From Eubacterium sp. (GTDB taxonomy: Bacteria; Bacillota; Clostridia; Lachnospirales; Lachnospiraceae), in contig JAFSTZ010000446.1 in assembly GCA_017445525.1 (NCBI GenBank), positions 1 through 13,160 on the forward strand: 13,160 bases of DNA, given 5' to 3'. The position numbers and the translations under genes were made by a program. The notes beneath the pieces are model-generated. The model did not search any database. It saw nothing but the letters and a program-made list of their open reading frames with translations, and was not told where the DNA came from. Positions 1-7,025 of this stretch are shown here, piece after piece; position 1 is the first letter of the stretch, and each line of letters opens with the position of its first letter.

Positions 1-1134
1 ATCGGAAAATCTGGTCGAACAGTTATGATAAACTCCTGCCGAGTCGACCATCTGCATAAACAGATACGCATGCTTCTCATCTGTTGTTATGATAGAATCC
101 GTATGGTGACTTCCGTGAGTATTTATATGACGGATGGCTTCATCGATATCATCCACCAGCCTGATACCGACTGTGAGTGAAAGATACTCCGTATCAAAGT
201 CGGCATCCGTTATGGTCTCTGTCGTCAACTCACTGCCGGCGCCGCTTTCGTTCAGTATATCCATAACTTCCGCTGTTCCGCGAAGCTTCACACCCTCGGC
301 CGCAAGCGCCTTTGCCAGATCAGGCAGCAGATCAGACGCTGCTTTACGATGGATAAGCAGTGTCTCAACAGCATTGCAGGCAGCCGTATACTGTATCTTT
401 GCATCGACTATAACCTTTATCGCTGTCTCTTTGTCAAAACACTCATCCACATAAATATGACAGATACCGTCCGCATGTCCCATAACAGGTATCCTTGTAT
501 TGTCCATGATATGTCTTACAAATGCATTGGATCCTCTCGGTATGATGAGGTCAACGTATCTGTCACATCCGAGCAGCTCATCGATCTCAGCATGCGACTC
601 AGCCTGCGCCAGACAGTTCTCCGGCAGGCCTGCCTCTACTGCACAATCTCTGATGATACCAAACAGGATCCTGTTGGTATTCATGGTCTCCTTGCCGCCC
701 TTTAGCAGAGCACAGTTTCCGCTCTTTATACAAAGTGAGGCTATCTGAACCAGCGCATCCGGCCTCGCCTCAAATATCACACCTATAACACCTATGGGGC
801 ACACAATCCTCTTCAGTAACAGTCCCTCATCAAGCTCTCTGTTCAAGGTTACCGCGCCGATGGGATCCGGCAACCCGGCCAGCATATCCAGTCCGTCGCA
901 TACATCGGAAAGCTTGTGTTCATCAAAGCGCAGCCTCTTTACTACCGACTCACTTATGCTGTTCTTCTCTGCTGCTTCAAGATCTTTTTTGTTCTCAGCA
1001 AAAATATCCGCAGCCTTTTCACGAAGTGCATCCTTTATCAGGTTCAGCGCCCTGTTTCTCACCTCAACCGATGAAGCAGCCATCATAGGTGACTCCGCCT
1101 TCATCTTTTTTGCAAGAGTTTCTATCTCAGCCAT
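1..1134 (-). CDS. proA: Glutamate-5-semialdehyde dehydrogenase (gamma-glutamyl phosphate reductase), 3' end missing
   Basis: ProA is a cytoplasmic enzyme that reduces gamma-glutamyl phosphate with NADPH to glutamate-5-semialdehyde, the second step of proline synthesis. The first 378 codons are present. The family is usually about 415 residues, so roughly 40 C-terminal residues lie beyond the left edge. Recognisable blocks are PIGVIGVIFEARPDA (residues 113-127), LLKGGKE, IPRGSNAFVRHI and the active-site segment YTAACNAVETLL, with the probable catalytic cysteine at residue 253. The last visible stretch, SAGVYHNCSTRFSD, matches the usual AGVY-N-STRF motif of the family. I chose the ATG at 1134 because an AAAGGA ribosome site lies about 9 nt upstream and the protein starts at the normal ProA N-terminus. 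No proB is visible upstream; a proB, if linked, would have to be downstream and off the window. No frameshift was seen. Confidence 0.95.
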   Translation of the reverse strand, partial: MAEIETLAKKMKAESPMMAASSVEVRNRALNLIKDALREKAADIFAENKKDLEAAEKNSISESVVKRLRFDEHKLSDVCDGLDMLAGLPDPIGAVTLNRELDEGLLLKRIVCPIGVIGVIFEARPDALVQIASLCIKSGNCALLKGGKETMNTNRILFGIIRDCAVEAGLPENCLAQAESHAEIDELLGCDRYVDLIIPRGSNAFVRHIMDNTRIPVMGHADGICHIYVDECFDKETAIKVIVDAKIQYTAACNAVETLLIHRKAASDLLPDLAKALAAEGVKLRGTAEVMDILNESGAGSELTTETITDADFDTEYLSLTVGIRLVDDIDEAIRHINTHGSHHTDSIITTDEKHAYLFMQMVDSAGVYHNCSTRFSD

Positions 1135-1236
1135 GATTTCATATCCTTTCTCAATCACTCTTTCTGCAGATCACCGGCATCTGAATGATAACCGGAAAGC
1201 TCACCCGCAGCAACTGTATCCGTAAACAGTTATACC

Positions 1237-1242
1237 ATTATA
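1237..1242 (-). promoter_or_regulatory. Extended -10 promoter for proA
   Basis: On the minus strand the sequence reads TGTTATAAT, an extended -10 (TG-n-TATAAT), with the TATAAT at 1242-1237. No convincing -35 lies 16-18 bp upstream, which an extended -10 can tolerate. The implied leader to the proA ATG is about 95 nt. It starts with a small inverted repeat, AACTGT and ACAGTT, at 1212-1217 and 1226-1231. This is a prediction from consensus only. Confidence 0.6.
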
Positions 1243-1275
1243 ACACAAGAACACAAAGAATTCTACAAAAAAATA

Positions 1276-1304
1276 TTGTTTTTTCTGTGAATGTCTGATA
1301 TAGT
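1276..1304 (+). promoter_or_regulatory. Sigma-A-type promoter for the PAP2 phosphatase gene
   Basis: TTGTTT at 1276-1281 and TATAGT at 1299-1304 are separated by exactly 17 bp, close to the housekeeping consensus. The predicted transcript starts near 1311 and reaches the ATG at 1344. A good AGAAAGGA ribosome site lies at 1328-1335. The promoter is back to back with that of proA, so the two genes are divergently transcribed. Confidence 0.65.
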
Positions 1305-1343
1305 AATAGTGTTTACAAATCAATAAAGAAAGGAAAAACTATC

Positions 1344-1961
1344 ATGGATTTACTTGCATTGGACGGAAACATACTGTTATTCATACAGGATAACCTGAGA
1401 GTTGATTTTTTGACTCCCATTATGAAGGTGATAACACTTTTAGGCTCATATAAAGGCATCTTCTGGATCATGATGTGTATAGCCCTCATCGTCATCAGCA
1501 GGACCAGACGTGCAGGAGTTGCTGCCTCTATCGCCTTGGCATTATCAGGTATTTTTTCAAATGCTATCATAAAGAATCTGGTGGATCGTACCCGCCCGTA
1601 TGTAGCGATAGACGGACTTGAACCGCTCGGAGATATCCCGACTGACTCTTCTTTTCCGTCAGGACACGCTTCAGCAGCCTTTGCAGTATCTGTTGCACTC
1701 TGTATAGCTCTTCCCTGGATCATGGAGAAGAAAAAAGCACACCTGATCGGAGTGCTCTTTATAGTTCTATCATCGCTTATTTCTTTTACAAGGCTCTATC
1801 TCGGCGTACATTATCCCTCGGATGTCCTCGCGGGAATCATCCTCGGCATCATCTATGGTATATGCGGAGGTGTGATCGCTAAGTTGATCTTTAAAAAGAT
1901 AGATGAGCGAAAGCAAGATACATCAGATCAATCAGATCAATCAGATACTCAGTCTGAGTGA
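1344..1961 (+). CDS. PAP2-family membrane phosphatase
   Basis: This is a 205-residue integral membrane phosphatase of the PAP2/PgpB superfamily, which includes undecaprenyl-diphosphate and phosphatidic acid phosphatases acting at the outer face of the membrane. All three signature motifs are present. Motif 1 is K77-x6-R84-P85 (KNLVDRTRP), motif 2 is P105-S-G-H108 with the proton-transferring His, and motif 3 is R150-x5-H156-x3-D160 (TRLYLGVHYPSD) with the nucleophilic His. Hydrophobic segments lie near residues 38-52, 56-76, 111-126, 133-149 and 161-182. The ATG at 1344 follows AGAAAGGA at good spacing. The tail after residue 185 is hydrophilic and ends in a small SDQ repeat encoded by a 9-bp tandem repeat. 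The exact substrate (undecaprenyl pyrophosphate recycling, phosphatidylglycerophosphate or other) cannot be decided. The gene stands alone on the plus strand. Confidence 0.9.
   Translation: MDLLALDGNILLFIQDNLRVDFLTPIMKVITLLGSYKGIFWIMMCIALIVISRTRRAGVAASIALALSGIFSNAIIKNLVDRTRPYVAIDGLEPLGDIPTDSSFPSGHASAAFAVSVALCIALPWIMEKKKAHLIGVLFIVLSSLISFTRLYLGVHYPSDVLAGIILGIIYGICGGVIAKLIFKKIDERKQDTSDQSDQSDTQSE
1922..1948 (+). repeat. 9-bp tandem repeat in the 3' end of the PAP2 gene
   Basis: ATCAGATCA is present twice in tandem and followed by a degenerate third copy (ATCAGATAC). It encodes SDQSDQSDT in the hydrophilic C-terminal tail of the phosphatase. The length is a multiple of three, so copy-number change would keep the frame. 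Confidence 0.7.
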
Positions 1962-2004
1962 TCATTCTCTAGTGTTGTCGTTTTCAAATATCTGGACATT
2001 TTAC

Positions 2005-2060
2005 GCAGGATGTTTATTCCATCCTGCAAGGCGCCTGAACGCGTCGATGCGGTGGCATCG
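2005..2060. other. Cluster of dyads in the PAP2/transporter intergenic region
   Basis: Within the 217-bp convergent intergenic region, four dyads lie close together. GCAGGATG (2005-2012) and CATCCTGC (2020-2027) form an 8-bp stem with a 7-nt loop. GGCGCC (2030-2035) and ACGCGT (2039-2044) are palindromes. CGATGC (2045-2050) and GCATCG (2055-2060) form a 6-bp stem with a GGTG loop. Local G+C is higher than in the AT-rich flanks. This looks like a dispersed intergenic repeat or a structured RNA more than random spacer. Neither can be confirmed without comparing the genome. Confidence 0.45.
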
Positions 2061-2102
2061 GCAAGTGAAGGCAACGAAGCAGGTGGAAAAACAGACAAGT
2101 AA
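2010..2102 (+). CDS. Possible 30-residue small ORF, unproven
   Basis: An ATG at 2010 opens a 30-codon frame that ends in two consecutive TAA codons (2100-2105). The peptide starts MFIPSCKAPERVDAV and continues in a hydrophilic, small-residue tail rich in Ala, Ser, Glu and Gly that looks protein-like. The same frame runs open back to the TGA of the PAP2 gene (1959-1961), so it is also an in-frame extension of that protein beyond its stop. Against it, AGG directly abuts the ATG, so there is no usable ribosome site, and the ATG sits inside the 2005-2027 hairpin. It may be a decayed tail or the coding face of an intergenic repeat. I do not recognise a family. Confidence 0.25.
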   Translation: MFIPSCKAPERVDAVASASEGNEAGGKTDK

Positions 2103-2142
2103 TAATGTCCTGTTATTTGGAAATGGCAGCACTATGAGACTA

Positions 2143-2177
2143 TCAGGGATACACTGAATCATTCAGTGTATCCCTGA
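2143..2177. terminator. Near-perfect palindrome between convergent genes, probable terminator
   Basis: A 17-bp inverted repeat with a single central base (realistically a 15-bp stem with a 5-nt loop) spans this stretch. Arms start TCAGGGATACACTGA and are perfectly complementary. On the plus strand it is followed by TTTAGTTATT, a weak U-rich tail, so it can end the PAP2 transcript. On the minus strand it begins 2 nt after the stop codon of the distal binding-protein gene but has no T-tract, so there it may act as a 3' stabilising or processing hairpin, or as a Rho-type end. Confidence 0.7.
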
Positions 2178-2178
2178 T

Positions 2179-3243
2179 TTAGTTATTGGTGATGATAGTC
2201 ACCGGATAATCCTTGCCGGCTGCCGAAACCTGGGTTATAGACGAGTCGGCGCTGTAGATCCCCTCACTGACGAATGACAACTTGTCCGGCTTTTTCCCCG
2301 CCTCCAGCACATCGATGGCAGCACGAAGCTTGGGCCCGTGTGCCGGATAACACTCTCCGATACAGGCTATCTTTCCTTCCCGGAGCAGCTGCATAGCCTC
2401 CTCGCTGACACCGTCAAAGGACACCACCATGATCTCACCTTTCTCGATATCCTTGCCGGCCTTTCTGCCTGCTGCTTCTATAGCCTCGATGGCTCCCATA
2501 GCCATATTGTCATTCTCACAGTATATCACATTCACATCACTATGTTCATAGAGGATCCCGGCGGTAACCTCACGCCCCTTTGCCTGGGTAAAATCTCCGT
2601 CCTCCGTAGCTACAACCTTCCAGTTGTTCTTCTTTACGGCAGCCTTGAGACCTCCCGTTCTCCCGATCTGGGCAGAGGCCCCGATACTTCCCTGCAGATG
2701 AGCTATACGAAGCTTCTTTTGGTTTATATCATGAAGCTTGAAGTACTGCTCCATCCAGGATGTGACCTTGTCCGCCTCAAGCCTGAAATCAGATCCTATC
2801 CAGCAGGTATACAGAGATTTATCCTTAACCTCTATCATACGATCAACAAGTATGACAGGGATCCCGGCCTCCTTTGCTTCAGCAAGTACATTCTCCCAGC
2901 CGACCTCTGTTGCCGGCGCCACAGCTATGTAGTCCACACCCTGCTGTATAAATCGCCTGATGGCCATAGTCTGATTGGCCTGTTTCTGACCGGCATCCTC
3001 AAATATAAGCTGGAATCCCGCTTCTCTGGTAAAGGCTTCCTTTATAGACGCAGTATTGGCCTGTCTCCAATCAGACTCAGCTCCCAACTGTGAAAAGCCC
3101 ACCTTGATCAGATCTTTGGATACGCCAACATCGCCCGCCACCTCAGGAGCAGCCTCCTGCGGCGAACAGCCGATGCATAATAAACATATAACCAGGAGGA
3201 TGCTGATGCATCCCCCCGGTCTCTTATTTTTCTTAAAAAACAT
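2179..3243 (-). CDS. Second sugar-binding lipoprotein of the transporter operon (YtfQ-like)
   Basis: This is a 354-residue solute-binding lipoprotein of the periplasmic-binding-protein-4 / LacI-like fold, expected on the outer face of the membrane. A basic, hydrophobic signal (residues 4-25) ends in CIGC, with Cys26 the likely lipidated residue; Cys at -3 is an imperfect lipobox. The mature part begins IKVGFSQLGAESDWRQAN. It then has QGVDYIAVAP (101-110), GIPVILVDR (127-135), LQGSIGASAQIGRTGG and CENDNMAMGAIEAIEAAG. From memory it resembles the E. coli galactofuranose-binding protein YtfQ closely, more so than the other binding protein here. It follows the second permease by 9 nt, with AAAGGG overlapping that stop region, so it is the last gene of the operon. 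Two binding proteins for one permease pair is unusual. It could widen substrate range or serve as a ligand sensor for the nearby kinase. Confidence 0.9.
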   Translation of the reverse strand: MFFKKNKRPGGCISILLVICLLCIGCSPQEAAPEVAGDVGVSKDLIKVGFSQLGAESDWRQANTASIKEAFTREAGFQLIFEDAGQKQANQTMAIRRFIQQGVDYIAVAPATEVGWENVLAEAKEAGIPVILVDRMIEVKDKSLYTCWIGSDFRLEADKVTSWMEQYFKLHDINQKKLRIAHLQGSIGASAQIGRTGGLKAAVKKNNWKVVATEDGDFTQAKGREVTAGILYEHSDVNVIYCENDNMAMGAIEAIEAAGRKAGKDIEKGEIMVVSFDGVSEEAMQLLREGKIACIGECYPAHGPKLRAAIDVLEAGKKPDKLSFVSEGIYSADSSITQVSAAGKDYPVTIITNN

Positions 3244-3252
3244 ATTTATACT

Positions 3253-4299
3253 CTACCCTTTTGTAGTACGTCCCTTAAATACCATAACGACAGACTGGAT
3301 GATCAGGAACAGACACAGCATAGCCGCTGTAGTGATACCTGTCCACCATGCCTCACCGAGACCTGCTGATGCAACAATATTCTTTATGGTACCGAGTGAA
3401 AGAACACCGAAAAATGTACCGAGAATATTACCGACACCACCTGTCAGCATGGTACCGCCGATGATCGAGCAGGCGATGGCGTCCATCTCCATGCCCATCG
3501 CGTGTGACGGTGATCCGGAACCGACATGTACAAAGTATACAAAGCCTCCGATACCTGCAAGGACCGAGCAGATAATGTGTGAAAGGAAACGTGTACGCTT
3601 TACGTTTACACCAAGCATAAGCGCTGAGTTTGCATTACCGCCGACCGCATAAAAGTTTCTTCCGAGCTTGCTCCATCTGAGAAGAACAAACATCAGGATA
3701 ACAAGTGCTACAGCGACAAGCACACCGATCTCAACATATGCATCGATATAGATGCCCTTGCGGTTCTCTCGCCCCATAAAAGGAACGATGATATGTGTAT
3801 CCTTCAGGCTTACAAATCCCTCATGAGCCACATTGAACGGCTCCTTGCTTACGATAGTCGTCATACCTCTTGCAAAGAACATTCCGGCAAGTGATACGAT
3901 GAACGGCTGTATCTCGAGATATGCAACAAGATATCCCTGTACAAGTCCGAAAGCAAGCCCGATACCGATAGCGATAAGGAACGAAACAACGATGTTTCCA
4001 CCCAGCTTGTCCAGATAAACCGCACAGGTCATGGATACCAGCGCTGCAACTCCACCGATCGAGATATCGATCCCTCCGGTGATCATGACAACACTCATAC
4101 CGAGCGCTCCGATGATGAGAGCCGCATTGTCATTTAAGATGTTGAAAAATGTCTGCGCCGAGAGGAATCCGCCTCCCTGAAACACGATCGCTCCAACATA
4201 CATCAAAACAAATATTACTACCGTGATAAAGAGGAGAAGATTGGACTCATTCATCCGTCCCAGCTTTGCAAAAAAGGATGGTTTCTTTGCTGTTTCCAT
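3253..4299 (-). CDS. yjfF: Sugar ABC transporter permease, second subunit (YjfF-like)
   Basis: This is a 348-residue multi-pass membrane permease of the RbsC/BPD_transp_2 family that forms half of the translocation pore with the preceding gene product. Visible features are several hydrophobic helices from LLLFITVVIFVLMYVGAI onward, the TGGIDISIGG motif near the third helix, and an IIGGTMLTGGVGNILG segment near the C-terminus that is typical of the coupling region. An in-frame start at 4371 exists, but the ATG at 4299 is far better: a perfect GGAGGT lies 8 nt upstream, and this start leaves 1 nt after the upstream TGA (TGATATG), implying translational coupling. Starting at 4371 would add 24 Arg-rich residues inside the previous gene. 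Fourth in the operon. Confidence 0.92.
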   Translation of the reverse strand: METAKKPSFFAKLGRMNESNLLLFITVVIFVLMYVGAIVFQGGGFLSAQTFFNILNDNAALIIGALGMSVVMITGGIDISIGGVAALVSMTCAVYLDKLGGNIVVSFLIAIGIGLAFGLVQGYLVAYLEIQPFIVSLAGMFFARGMTTIVSKEPFNVAHEGFVSLKDTHIIVPFMGRENRKGIYIDAYVEIGVLVAVALVILMFVLLRWSKLGRNFYAVGGNANSALMLGVNVKRTRFLSHIICSVLAGIGGFVYFVHVGSGSPSHAMGMEMDAIACSIIGGTMLTGGVGNILGTFFGVLSLGTIKNIVASAGLGEAWWTGITTAAMLCLFLIIQSVVMVFKGRTTKG

Positions 4300-4300
4300 A

Positions 4301-5365
4301 TCAAGCCACCTCCTTTGCAACAGCCCGTTTCTTCTTGAAGCTGTCATACTTTTCACGCACGGCCGGTGCACTCATGACTACGAGGATGATAACCACGATA
4401 GCCTTAAATGCCGGAAGTGCGGAGGAGTCAACATGGAACGCATAAAGCGTTGTGGTCAGGAACTGGATAACATATGCTCCGAGTATCGATGCACCCATGT
4501 TAAACTTACCACCGCCCAGAGCATTTCCTCCGAGCGCCACAGCCAGGATGGCATCCATCTCTATATCCTTTGCTATAACGGAATAGTTGATATCACCGTT
4601 TCTGCTGACCTTGATAAATCCTGCCACTGCCACGCATATACCAAGAATAACAAATGTCAGGAACTTGATAAACTGAGGATTGAGACCGTTCAGTCTCGAT
4701 GATGAAGCATTTATACCTACCGACTGTACATACAGGCCGATGTTGGTAAACTTCATAAACAGGAACATCACCAGCACACACGCCATCGCTATGATAAACG
4801 GTGTGGGTATAGGAATCCCGGGTATGTATCCTCCGAACACTTTAAATGTTGCATCATTAACCTTCGGCAGAGTCCCCGCATTTATCCAGGATGCGATGGA
4901 ACGACCACCCGTAAACAGGATCAGAGTCGCAACCATCGGCGGGATCTTGAATATAGAAACAAGGATTCCGTTGAAAGCACCAAACAGCATAGACACCAGC
5001 ACAGCTACCAAAAATGCAACTATGATCGGAGCCTGCATCTCGTCGTAGTTCGGATTTGCAGGGTCACCGCACAGGATACGAAGTGTAACGGATCCTGCTA
5101 TAGCCATAGTAGCTCCGACTGAGATATCCTGTCCTCCTGAAGCAGCCGTAACCAGAGTCATACCGATCGCAAGTATGGCAACCTCGGAACCGAAGTTCAG
5201 TATGGAGATCACGCTTCCTGATAAAACATTGTCACCTGCAGCATTCTCGCCAAGTGAGATGGCAAAGAATGAAGGATCATGTATCAGGTTGATGATGATC
5301 AGGATCAAAAGCGCTGCGATAGGAATAAAAATCTGATTGCCTGTAATCTTTTTCAATACACTCAT
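4301..5365 (-). CDS. ytfT: Sugar ABC transporter permease, first subunit (YtfT-like)
   Basis: This 354-residue inner-membrane permease of the RbsC/BPD_transp_2 family would pair with the YjfF-like protein. The N-terminal helix is IFIPIAALLILIIINLI (residues 12-28). The family motif SGGQDISVG lies near 76-84, the counterpart of GGIDISIG in the partner permease. AVALGGNALGGGKFNMGAS near residue 280 is the usual glycine-rich segment before the last helices. A long hydrophilic stretch between helices 1 and 2 (about 30-50) is typical. The C-terminus is a cytoplasmic basic tail (REKYDSFKKKRAVAKEVA). AGGAGGTGA, embedded in the last codons of the ATPase gene, lies about 9 nt before the ATG at 5365. 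Only 2 nt separate the two genes, so translation is probably coupled. Confidence 0.93.
   Translation of the reverse strand: MSVLKKITGNQIFIPIAALLILIIINLIHDPSFFAISLGENAAGDNVLSGSVISILNFGSEVAILAIGMTLVTAASGGQDISVGATMAIAGSVTLRILCGDPANPNYDEMQAPIIVAFLVAVLVSMLFGAFNGILVSIFKIPPMVATLILFTGGRSIASWINAGTLPKVNDATFKVFGGYIPGIPIPTPFIIAMACVLVMFLFMKFTNIGLYVQSVGINASSSRLNGLNPQFIKFLTFVILGICVAVAGFIKVSRNGDINYSVIAKDIEMDAILAVALGGNALGGGKFNMGASILGAYVIQFLTTTLYAFHVDSSALPAFKAIVVIILVVMSAPAVREKYDSFKKKRAVAKEVA
4308..4313 (-). promoter_or_regulatory. Ribosome binding site that fixes the yjfF start
   Basis: GGAGGT on the minus strand, 8 nt upstream of the ATG at 4299 and inside the 3' end of the preceding permease gene. It decides against the longer in-frame start at 4371. 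Confidence 0.85.
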
Positions 5366-5367
5366 GA

Positions 5368-6882
5368 TTATTTATCACCTCCTGCAATCGCGCTCATGAT
5401 ACCGCTCTGTGTAAGTTCGTCGCCTGTTAGCTCTCCGACCTGTTTGCCGTCGCGCATGACCACAAGTCTCGAACATGTACGGAGCATCTCGTCTGTTTCC
5501 GATGAGATAAATGTTATGCTCATTCCCTCGGATGCAAGCTTCAGAACCAGTTTCTGGATATCCACCTTTGTTCCTACATCGATACCTCTTGTAGGCTCAT
5601 CGAGTATCAGATATTCAGGATGAGTGAGAAGCCATCTTCCGAGTATAACCTTCTGCTGGTTTCCACCTGAAAGAGATTTGATCGGAGTATCGGCGGATGC
5701 TGTCTTGATATCAAGAAGCTTGATGTACTCCTCCGCAAACTCCTGTGCCTGTTTGTGTGAGAAAGGCTTGAAGAAACCTCTCATAACCTGAAGCGCCAGG
5801 ATGATATTATCCCTCACGGAAAGGTCTCCCACAATACCGTCAACCTTCCTGTCCTCAGGCAGATAAGCTATACCGTTTTTCATTGCCTGAATAGGTTTCC
5901 TTATCTTAACCTCTTTCCCATTTTTCTTTACGGTCCCGGAAAGCACTCTGTCTGCGCCGAAGATGGCACGTACGCTCTCGCTTCGTCCGGATCCGAGAAG
6001 ACCGGTAAATCCGTTTACTTCACCTTTTTTGATATGAAAATCGAAGGGTTTGATTCCTACATTACTTGTAAGCTCCTTCGCCTCGTATACGATTTGATCT
6101 GCATCGGCTCCATCATAGGTTTTTGCATCCCCCTTGATGTCAGCCATATCATCCATCTCCTTGCCAAGCATCTTTGCAACAAGCTGAACTCTCGGAAGAT
6201 CCTCTATAACATACTCTCCGACCAACTGTCCGTCACGGAGTACCGTGATCTTGTCACAAACCTCATAAACCTGCTCAAGGAAATGCGTAACAAAGATGAT
6301 CCCCACGCCCTTTGCCTTCAGATTTCTCATAAGACCAAAGAGCTTCTCAACCTCACTCTCATCAAGCGAAGAAGTAGGCTCATCCAGGATAAGAACCTTA
6401 CAATCCATATCCACGGCTCTTGCGATGGCAACCATCTGCTGTACGGCCAGCGAGCATGATCCAAGCTGCTGGGTACTCTTTGCCGGGATATCAAGCTCGG
6501 TAAGGATCTTGTCCGCATCCTTATTTCTCTGCTTCCACTTGACCGTCTTCCCTTTATCACGACCGATATACATATTTTCTGCCACTGACAGATTCGGGCA
6601 GAGAGTTATCTCCTGATAAACAGTAGAAATACCCACGTTCTGAGCATCCTGCGGTGAGTGAATGGATGCTGCTCCCTCCACTCCATCCAGATAGATCTCT
6701 CCTCCGTCCTTTCCGTAAACGCCGGTCAGAACCTTGATAAGGGTGGACTTTCCGGCGCCGTTCTCTCCCATCAGTGCGTGGATCTCACCCTTGCAAAGAG
6801 TGAAGTCAACATTCTGAAGAGCCTTGACTCCGGGGAAGGTCTTGTAGATGCCGCGCATCTCCAATACATGATTATCCTTCAC
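5368..6882 (-). CDS. ytfR: Sugar ABC transporter ATPase with two nucleotide-binding domains (YtfR-like)
   Basis: This 504-residue cytoplasmic ATPase of the RbsA/MglA/YtfR class powers sugar import and carries two fused ABC domains. Domain 1 has Walker A GENGAGKST (39-47), the variant signature SLAVQQMVAIARA (144-156), Walker B VLILDEP (163-169) and the switch His at 200. Domain 2 has a degenerate Walker A, GLLGSGRSE (294-302), with Arg in place of the catalytic Lys; a normal LSGGNQQ signature (404-410); Walker B LILDEP (425-430); and no H-loop His (ISSETDE). This asymmetry is normal for the class and implies one fully catalytic site. The start is a GTG at 6882: an in-frame TGA lies three codons upstream and GGAGGT lies about 11 nt upstream. 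A GTG start at that spacing would lower expression relative to the binding protein. Confidence 0.95.
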   Translation of the reverse strand: MKDNHVLEMRGIYKTFPGVKALQNVDFTLCKGEIHALMGENGAGKSTLIKVLTGVYGKDGGEIYLDGVEGAASIHSPQDAQNVGISTVYQEITLCPNLSVAENMYIGRDKGKTVKWKQRNKDADKILTELDIPAKSTQQLGSCSLAVQQMVAIARAVDMDCKVLILDEPTSSLDESEVEKLFGLMRNLKAKGVGIIFVTHFLEQVYEVCDKITVLRDGQLVGEYVIEDLPRVQLVAKMLGKEMDDMADIKGDAKTYDGADADQIVYEAKELTSNVGIKPFDFHIKKGEVNGFTGLLGSGRSESVRAIFGADRVLSGTVKKNGKEVKIRKPIQAMKNGIAYLPEDRKVDGIVGDLSVRDNIILALQVMRGFFKPFSHKQAQEFAEEYIKLLDIKTASADTPIKSLSGGNQQKVILGRWLLTHPEYLILDEPTRGIDVGTKVDIQKLVLKLASEGMSITFISSETDEMLRTCSRLVVMRDGKQVGELTGDELTQSGIMSAIAGGDK

Positions 6883-6917
6883 TGGTACCTGTCACCTCCC
6901 ATTTTATTTAACAGAAA

Positions 6918-6946
6918 GGGCACAGCGCAATATCTGCGCTGCGCCC
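6918..6946 (-). terminator. Intercistronic GC-rich hairpin after the first binding-protein gene
   Basis: On the minus strand a 12-bp stem (GGGCGCAGCGCA with TGCGCTGTGCCC, one G-U pair) closes a 5-nt loop. It is followed by TTTCTGTTAAAT, a weak U-rich tail. It lies between the binding-protein stop (7026) and the ATPase GTG (6882), where a leaky terminator or mRNA stabiliser would let the binding protein be made in excess. A second, imperfect stem (GCATG...CATGC with GCAC...GTGC inside) lies at 6976-7017. Confidence 0.75.
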
Positions 6947-7025
6947 CACAATTCTTATGGATCTAATTCTATTTTGCATGCGCACCCGATGTCTATGCTT
7001 CGTGTGCAGCCTCATGCCTTATCGC

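Noticed and set aside
1313..1723. 136-codon minus-strand ORF
   Set aside because: Antisense to the PAP2 gene, whose three catalytic motifs are intact; no ribosome site or family features.
1903..2157. 84-codon plus-strand ORF crossing the PAP2 stop
   Set aside because: It starts inside the PAP2 gene in another frame and runs through the hairpin block; no ribosome site. The alternative 30-codon frame there is the better, still weak, candidate.
2338..3093. 251-codon plus-strand ORF
   Set aside because: It lies fully antisense to the distal binding-protein gene, which has clear family motifs and operon spacing. The antisense product has no recognisable motif.
4300..4371. 24-residue N-terminal extension of the second permease
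   Set aside because: It would overlap the preceding permease gene, is Arg-rich with no family match, and a perfect ribosome site points to the ATG at 4299.
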